Positions 5,052 to 9,586 of a stretch of DNA of 9,586 nucleotides are shown piece by piece. Numbering within the stretch: the stretch's first letter is position 1; each line of letters starts with the position of its first letter. A program made the position numbers and the translations under genes. Source of the stretch: Pseudomonadota bacterium (GTDB lineage: Bacteria; Pseudomonadota; Alphaproteobacteria; ATCC43930; CGMCC-115725); the NCBI GenBank assembly GCA_021790295.1, contig JAJYIC010000071.1, positions 1 to 9,586 on the forward strand. Direction: 5' to 3'. Below the pieces are notes generated by a model. The model did not search any database. It saw only the letters and a list, made by a program, of their open reading frames with translations, and was not told the DNA's origin.

Positions 5052-7657
5052 GCGACGCGAACGAGCAAGAACACAAAGGCCCTCTGACCCTGGCGCGCAG
5101 CAGCGGCCGTCTCGAACTGCGCAAAAGCGTCGAGACGGGGCAGGTGCGGCAAAGCTTTTCTCACGGCCGCTCGAAAACCGTGACCGTCGAGGTTCGCAAA
5201 AACCGCAGCTGCGGCCCGCGGCCGACCGAGCCGAGCCATGCCGAACCCGAAGGCGAGGCGGCGCAACCGCGCCCGCCCGCCGCCGAGCCTCAGCGCCGCC
5301 CGGTCATCATCCCGCATACGCTGACCGCCGAAGAAAAGGCCGGGCGTGTGCGCGCGTTGCAGGGCGCCCGCAAAGCCGATGAAGAGGCGCGTCACCGCGC
5401 CCAACTCGAAGAACAGAACCGCCGCCGCCGGGAAGAGGAGCGCGCGGCCGAAGAGGCGCGCCGGCAAGCCGAAGAGGAGGCGCGCAAAAAGGCCGACGAA
5501 GAGGAAGCCCGCCGCCGCGCCGAAGAGGAAGAGGCGAAAAGGAAGGCGGCCGAAGAGGACGAGCGGCGCAAGGAGGAGGCGCGGCGCGTCGTCGCCGAAA
5601 GGGCGGGAAAGGCGGCGGCGGCAAAAGTCGCGGCCTTGGCCGCGGCGGGCAAGGTCGCCGTCCCGCTCGAAGAGGAAGAAGAAGAGTCCGCAAACCGGCG
5701 GGGAGCGAGGCCCGAAGTCAAAAAGGCGCCGCCCCCGGCGCGCCGCGACGAGGTCCGGCGGCGCACCGGAAAGCTGACCTTGACGCGCGCGCTCTCCGAA
5801 GACGAAGGCGAAAGGGTGCGCTCTCTCGCCTCGATGCGTCGCGCCCGCGAACGCGAGCGCCAGCGCCTCCATCAGGGTCAGCTCGAACAGCAGGCGAAGG
5901 TCGTGCGCGACGTCGTCGTTCCCGAGACCATCACCGTTCAGGAACTCGCCAACCGCATGGCCGAGCGCGGGGCGGACGTGATCAAGGCGCTGATGCGCAT
6001 GGGGGTGATGGCGACCATAAACCAGGTCATCGATGCCGATACGGCCGAGCTCGTGGTCGGCGAATTCGGCCATCGCCTGCGCCGCGTGTCCGAGGCCGAT
6101 GTCGAAGTTGGCCTGCGGGGAGAAAAGGACGCCGCCGAAGCCTTGAGGCCGCGCGCTCCCGTGGTCACGGTCATGGGCCACGTCGACCACGGCAAGACCT
6201 CGCTTCTCGACGCCTTGCGGGAAACCGACGTCGCGGGCGGCGAGACGGGGGGCATCACCCAGCATATCGGCGCCTATCGCGTCAGCCTCAAAAGCGGCAA
6301 GCAGATCACCTTTATCGACACCCCGGGCCATCAGGCCTTTACGGCGATGCGCGCCCGCGGCGCCAATGTCACCGATATCGTGGTCCTCGTCGTTGCCGCC
6401 GATGACGGGGTGATGGAGCAGACGGTCGAAGCGATCCGCCACGCCAAAGCGGCGGGAGCGCCCGTGATCGTCGCCATCAACAAGATCGACAAACCCGAGG
6501 CCCAGCCCGATCGGGTTCGGCAGGGTCTTATTCAGCACGGGATCATCGTCGAAAAGCTCGGCGGCGATGTACTCGATGTCGAGGTTTCGGCGGCAAAGCG
6601 CCAAGGTCTCGAAGCGCTCGAAGAGGCGATCCTGCTGCAAGCCGAGCTTCTGGATTTGAAGGCCAACCCGAACCGGGCGGCTGAAGGAGTGGTCCTCGAA
6701 GCCAAGCTCGAACGCGGACGCGGCCCCGTCGCCACCGTTCTTATCCAGAAAGGGACGCTCGCGATCGGCGACATTTTCGTCGCCGGTGCCGAATGGGGCC
6801 GGGTGCGCGCGCTCGTCGACGATCGCGGCCGCAACCAGGAGGAAGCCGGCCCTTCGACCCCGATCGAGGTTTTGGGTTTGAATGGCGCTCCTCTCCCGGG
6901 GGACGATTTCATCGTCGCCGAAAACGAAAGCCGGGCGCGAGAGATCGCCGACTTCCGCCAGAGAAGGCGGCGCACTCAGCTTGCCGCGGCGGGCGGGCGC
7001 GGCACGCTCGAACAGATGTTCTCGAAGATCGCCGCAACGGGCGCCAAAGAGCTTGCCCTCGTCGTCAAATCCGATGTCCACGGCTCTCTCGAAGCGATCG
7101 TCTCCTCGCTCGAAAAGCTGTCGACGGACGAGGTCACGCTTCGCGTCCTGCATTCCGCGGTCGGCGGCATCAACGAAAGCGATGTGATCCTCGCCAAAGC
7201 CTCGGAAGCGATCATCATCGGCTTCAACGTCCGCGCCAATCCGCAGGCGCGCGAGCTTGCGGCTCACGACCGGGTCGAGATCCGTTATTACTCGATCATT
7301 TACGACCTGATCGACGAGATGCGCCGCCTGCTTTCGGGTCTGTTGGCGCCGAGCATGCGCGAACGCCTGCTCGGCAACGCCTCGATCCGCGAAGTCTTTA
7401 GCATCAGCAAGGCCGGCAAGGTCGCGGGCTGCCTCGTCACCGACGGCTTGGTGAGGCGCGGCGCGCGCGTGCGCATCCTGCGCGACAATATCGTCATCCA
7501 CGAAGGCGCCCTCAAATCCTTGCGGCGCTTCAAGGACGAGGTGCGCGAAGTGAAGGAAGGCTACGAATGCGGCATGGCCTTCGAGAACACCCAGGATATC
7601 GAGGTGGGGGACACCGTCGAGTGCTTCGAGGTTGAGGAAGTCGCGCGCGCGCTCTGA
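5048..7657 (+). CDS. infB: Translation initiation factor IF-2
   Basis: IF2 is the GTPase that brings initiator fMet-tRNA to the 30S subunit and drives subunit joining. The protein has 869 residues. The N-terminus carries the alphaproteobacterial [18 protein letters not shown] segment. A highly charged Ala/Glu/Arg region, likely coiled coil or extended helix, spans about 95-235. An IF2-N domain lies near 291-350 ([23 protein letters not shown]). The G domain is intact: G1 GHVDHGKT at 377-384, G2 [11 protein letters not shown]3 DTPGH at 424-428, G4 NKID at 478-481 and G5 SA at 514-515. Domains II-IV then run to the C-terminus, including the fMet-tRNA-binding end. The start is the ATG overlapping the ylxR stop, and the ribosome binding site is weak, which fits coupling. 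The gene contains no TTA, CTA or TCA codons. Confidence 0.98.
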   Translation: MSDANEQEHKGPLTLARSSGRLELRKSVETGQVRQSFSHGRSKTVTVEVRKNRSCGPRPTEPSHAEPEGEAAQPRPPAAEPQRRPVIIPHTLTAEEKAGRVRALQGARKADEEARHRAQLEEQNRRRREEERAAEEARRQAEEEARKKADEEEARRRAEEEEAKRKAAEEDERRKEEARRVVAERAGKAAAAKVAALAAAGKVAVPLEEEEEESANRRGARPEVKKAPPPARRDEVRRRTGKLTLTRALSEDEGERVRSLASMRRARERERQRLHQGQLEQQAKVVRDVVVPETITVQELANRMAERGADVIKALMRMGVMATINQVIDADTAELVVGEFGHRLRRVSEADVEVGLRGEKDAAEALRPRAPVVTVMGHVDHGKTSLLDALRETDVAGGETGGITQHIGAYRVSLKSGKQITFIDTPGHQAFTAMRARGANVTDIVVLVVAADDGVMEQTVEAIRHAKAAGAPVIVAINKIDKPEAQPDRVRQGLIQHGIIVEKLGGDVLDVEVSAAKRQGLEALEEAILLQAELLDLKANPNRAAEGVVLEAKLERGRGPVATVLIQKGTLAIGDIFVAGAEWGRVRALVDDRGRNQEEAGPSTPIEVLGLNGAPLPGDDFIVAENESRAREIADFRQRRRRTQLAAAGGRGTLEQMFSKIAATGAKELALVVKSDVHGSLEAIVSSLEKLSTDEVTLRVLHSAVGGINESDVILAKASEAIIIGFNVRANPQARELAAHDRVEIRYYSIIYDLIDEMRRLLSGLLAPSMRERLLGNASIREVFSISKAGKVAGCLVTDGLVRRGARVRILRDNIVIHEGALKSLRRFKDEVREVKEGYECGMAFENTQDIEVGDTVECFEVEEVARAL

Positions 7658-7660
7658 GCC

Positions 7661-7680
7661 CTCGCCCCGAAGGGCGCGAG
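7661..7680 (+). other. Intercistronic GC hairpin between infB and rbfA
   Basis: CTCGCCCC-GAA-GGG-C-GCGAG folds as 5 plus 3 pairs with a GAA loop and one bulged C. No T-run follows, so it is not an intrinsic terminator. It could be a processing or stability element in the operon mRNA. Confidence 0.35.
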
Positions 7681-7691
7681 CGGGGCCGATC

Positions 7692-7697
7692 GGAAGG
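7692..7697 (+). promoter_or_regulatory. Ribosome binding site that fixes the rbfA start
   Basis: GGAAGG lies 9 bases before TTG at 7707, the only good start signal in the 49-base gap after infB. The frame is open upstream to 7632, but that start lies inside infB without a comparable site. Confidence 0.6.
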
Positions 7698-7706
7698 GGG
7701 CAGCGC

Positions 7707-8156
7707 TTGCCGGCCTCGAGGGAGGCCTTAGGGCGCAGAAGCGAGCGCCCTTTGCGCGTCGGCGAAAGCCTGCGCCATGCTTTGGCGCGCCTTCTCGGCA
7801 AAGGCGCCTTGCGCGACCCCGCCCTCGAAGGGGCGAGCATCACCGTCAGCGAAGTCAAGGTGAGCGCCGATCTTTCGAATGCCGTCGCCTATGTGATGCC
7901 GCTTCTGGGAGAGAAGGCGGACGAGCGGATCGCGGCCCTGCGGCGCGCTGCGCCTTACCTCAAAGGGCTTTTGGGGCGCGAGCTGCGGTTGCGGCGCCTG
8001 CCCGATCTCGGCTTTGCTCTCGACCCTTCCTTTGCAGAGGCCGAAAGGATGAGGGCGCTTCTCGCGCGGCCTTCCGTCGCCCGCGATCTCGATTCCCCCG
8101 CCGGCGGGGCGAAGGCGGGTAGCGGCAATGAGGCCGCCGGCAAAGAACTCCCATGA
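7707..8156 (+). CDS. rbfA: 30S ribosome-binding factor RbfA
   Basis: RbfA binds immature 30S subunits near 16S helix 1 and assists late maturation and cold adaptation. The 149-residue protein carries the type-II KH-like core: RPLRVGESLRHALARLL (14-30), LRDPALEGASITVSEVKVSADLSNAVAYVMPL (about 35-65) and the helix AALRRAAPYLKGLLGREL. The end of the core, VARDL, is followed by a Gly/Ala-rich tail of about 20 residues that is not part of the fold. A TTG at 7707 is taken as start on the strength of the GGAAGG upstream. TTG starts are uncommon and suggest modest translation, though the reading frame and family length fit. Its stop overlaps the truB ATG as ATGA. Confidence 0.93.
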   Translation: MPASREALGRRSERPLRVGESLRHALARLLGKGALRDPALEGASITVSEVKVSADLSNAVAYVMPLLGEKADERIAALRRAAPYLKGLLGRELRLRRLPDLGFALDPSFAEAERMRALLARPSVARDLDSPAGGAKAGSGNEAAGKELP

Positions 8157-9082
8157 AGGCGCCGGGACCCGCCTCTTCGCCGGCCCTCCAAGGCTGGCTT
8201 GTGATCGACAAACCCGAAGGGCTCGGCTCCAACCGCGCGGTCGCGCTGGTGCGGCGCCTCACCGGGATGAAGGCCGGTCACGCCGGCACTCTCGATCCTC
8301 TCGCGACCGGGGTCTTGCCGGTGGCTTTGGGGGCGGCGACCAAAACCGTCGCCTTTGCTGCGGACTCCTCCAAGACCTACCGTTTTCGCGTCTGTTGGGG
8401 AGCCTCGCGTTCGACCGACGACCGCGAGGGGGCGATCCTCTCTTCGAGCCCCATGCGCCCGAGCGCAGAGGCGATCGCCGCCCTCCTGCCGCGCTTTACC
8501 GGTACGCTTGCGCAAAAGCCTCCCCAATACTGCGCCCTTCATGTCGGCGGACGGCGCGCTTATGCCCTGGCGCGCGCGGGGCTCCCGGTCGATCTTCCGG
8601 CAAGGCCGGTGGAAGTGAAGGCGTTGCGTCTTCTTGCCGTCCCCGACGAGGATCACGCCGAATTCGAAGCGGTCGTCGGCAAAGGCACGTATATCCGGGC
8701 GCTCGCGCGCGATCTGGCTCTCTCTCTCGGGACTTTGGGTCATGTCGAGGCGATGCGCCGTCTCGCCGTCGGGCGCTTTACGCTGAAGGAGGCAATTTCT
8801 CTGGATTCGCTTGCGCTACGCCGTCATAGTCTGGACTTTTGCGGCGCTTTGCTGCCGGTCGAGGCGGCGCTTGACGGGATTCCGGCACTTCTTTTGAGCG
8901 CGGCGGAGGCGAGAGGGCTCGTTTGCGGGCAACGCGTCATCCCTCGCGAGAAAGAGGGAGAGGGAAGCGTCGAAGGGCTCGCCGAAGGCCGGCTTGTCGG
9001 CGCTTTTTGCGATCGCCTTCTGGTTGCTCTGGCGCGGGTTGAAAAGGGCGGCTTGCGGCCCGTGAGGGTCATCTCTTGCTGA
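8153..9082 (+). CDS. truB: tRNA pseudouridine synthase B (Psi55)
   Basis: TruB isomerises U55 in the T-loop of tRNAs to pseudouridine. The 309-residue protein has the catalytic motif [14 protein letters not shown] with Asp48, the same number as the catalytic Asp of the E. coli enzyme. The active-site Tyr76 follows in SSKTYRF, and [12 protein letters not shown] lies at 177-188. The C-terminal part contains GLVCGQRV and closes with LRPVRVISC, as in the family. The middle motif reads [12 protein letters not shown] (126-137), where relatives mostly have YSAxK; Cys127 and His130 are unusual. The ATG at 8153 overlaps the rbfA stop and has only a weak ribosome binding site, which implies coupling. 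rpsO follows after 16 bases. Confidence 0.97.
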   Translation: MKAPGPASSPALQGWLVIDKPEGLGSNRAVALVRRLTGMKAGHAGTLDPLATGVLPVALGAATKTVAFAADSSKTYRFRVCWGASRSTDDREGAILSSSPMRPSAEAIAALLPRFTGTLAQKPPQYCALHVGGRRAYALARAGLPVDLPARPVEVKALRLLAVPDEDHAEFEAVVGKGTYIRALARDLALSLGTLGHVEAMRRLAVGRFTLKEAISLDSLALRRHSLDFCGALLPVEAALDGIPALLLSAAEARGLVCGQRVIPREKEGEGSVEGLAEGRLVGAFCDRLLVALARVEKGGLRPVRVISC

Positions 9083-9098
9083 AGAGGAAAGGGTAAGG

Positions 9099-9368
9099 AT
9101 GTCGATTACGGCCGAGCGCAAAGGGGCGCTCATCGGCGAATATAGAACGCAGGAGGGCGACACCGGATCGCCCGAGGTTCAAATTGCGCTTTTGAGCGAA
9201 CGAATCCGCAATCTTACCGAGCATCTTTCGACGCATAAAAAGGATTTTCACTCCCGCCGCGGCCTTCTCGTCATGGTCGGGAAAAGGCGCCGTCTGCTCG
9301 ATTATTTGAAACGCTCCGACGGCGGGCGCTATGCGCGGCTGATCGAGCGGTTGGGGCTGAGACGGTGA
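9099..9368 (+). CDS. rpsO: 30S ribosomal protein S15
   Basis: S15 binds 16S rRNA helices 20-22 and organises the central domain of the 30S subunit. The 89-residue protein is full length for the family, with the signatures [25 protein letters not shown] and [11 protein letters not shown], ending in LIERLGLRR. The ATG at 9099 is preceded by GAGG and AAGG-type sites (9083-9098), giving the strongest ribosome binding region in the operon. In E. coli S15 represses its own translation; the leader here is too short between truB and rpsO to judge that. The truB-rpsO gap is 16 bases and the rpsO-pnp gap is 85, the latter holding a hairpin. Confidence 0.98.
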   Translation: MSITAERKGALIGEYRTQEGDTGSPEVQIALLSERIRNLTEHLSTHKKDFHSRRGLLVMVGKRRRLLDYLKRSDGGRYARLIERLGLRR

Positions 9369-9389
9369 GGGCGCGCTCTCTTTCGAGGG

Positions 9390-9409
9390 CCCGCGGCGGC
9401 GCGGGTTTT
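9390..9409 (+). terminator. Terminator-like hairpin between rpsO and pnp
   Basis: CCCGCG (9390-9395) pairs perfectly with CGCGGG (9400-9405) around GCGG and is followed by four T. The T-run is short, so partial termination is likely. A readthrough terminator at this place is also known in E. coli, where it lowers pnp relative to rpsO. Confidence 0.55.
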
Positions 9410-9453
9410 GGCTCTGCGCCGCGGCCGCCTTGTTGCAAAAAGGATAAAACCGA

Positions 9454-9586
9454 ATGTTTGAAATCTACCGCAAAGAATTGATGTGGGGCGGGCGCCGCCT
9501 CGTCCTCGAAACGGGACGGTTTGCGCGCCAGGCCGACGGGGCGGTGCTCGCGAGCTATGGCGACACGACCGTCCTTTGCACCGCGG
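9454..9586 (+). CDS. pnp: Polyribonucleotide nucleotidyltransferase (PNPase), 5' part
   Basis: PNPase degrades RNA from the 3' end by phosphorolysis. Only the first 44 codons are in the window, and the gene runs past the right edge. They read [13 protein letters not shown], then [30 protein letters not shown], which matches the conserved start of the first RNase PH-like domain in alphaproteobacterial PNPases. AAGGA (9440-9444) lies 9 bases before the ATG at 9454. The gap to rpsO is 85 bases with a terminator-like hairpin, so pnp may also have its own promoter, although I see no clear one. Confidence 0.93.
   Translation, partial: MFEIYRKELMWGGRRLVLETGRFARQADGAVLASYGDTTVLCTA

Noticed and set aside
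4337..7858. A 1173-codon open frame on the minus strand
   Set aside because: It lies in codon register opposite infB and is open only because infB avoids TTA, CTA and TCA. The translated product has no recognisable domain, while the sense strand encodes a complete IF2.
1..9586. CRISPR array, transposon or phage elements
   Set aside because: No spaced direct repeats, transposase motifs or terminal inverted repeats were seen, and the operon order is undisturbed.

Overview
The window looks like chromosome from a GC-rich alphaproteobacterium. The evidence is the gene order rimP-nusA-ylxR-infB-rbfA-truB-rpsO-pnp, the IF2 N-terminus with a QSFSHGR motif, a NusA carrying two C-terminal acidic repeats, and a YlxR fused to an L7Ae-like domain. 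I cannot name a genus; an order-level placement near Rhodospirillales is only an impression.

Left part (1-2311): about 250 bases at the edge hold no gene I can establish. A plus-strand gene for an uncharacterised, possibly PAS-like protein follows (253-1176). It converges on, and overlaps by 151 bases, a minus-strand GNAT-like acetyltransferase gene (1026-1880). The 431-base divergent region 1881-2311 is rich in signals. It has an 8-bp palindrome near the predicted start of the GNAT transcript, a TTGACA promoter for that gene overlapped by CtrA-like half-sites at 11-bp phase, and a 10-bp inverted repeat ending just before the rimP promoter. After that comes a leader with two hairpins, the second terminator-like.

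Right part (2312-9586): one dense plus-strand operon for transcription and translation. RimP (30S maturation), NusA (elongation and antitermination), YlxR (RNA-binding), IF2 (initiation), RbfA (30S maturation), TruB (tRNA pseudouridine 55), S15 (small-subunit protein) and the start of PNPase (RNA decay). Genes are coupled by short gaps or by overlaps (ylxR/infB and rbfA/truB share ATGA; ylxR probably starts inside nusA). Several starts are not ATG (rimP GTG, rbfA TTG, ylxR probably TTG). A terminator-like hairpin separates rpsO from pnp.

Most of the window is a well-known conserved operon. I found no clear sign of an undescribed defence, mobile or biosynthetic system. The least explained parts are the convergent PAS-like/GNAT pair and the regulatory region between it and rimP.
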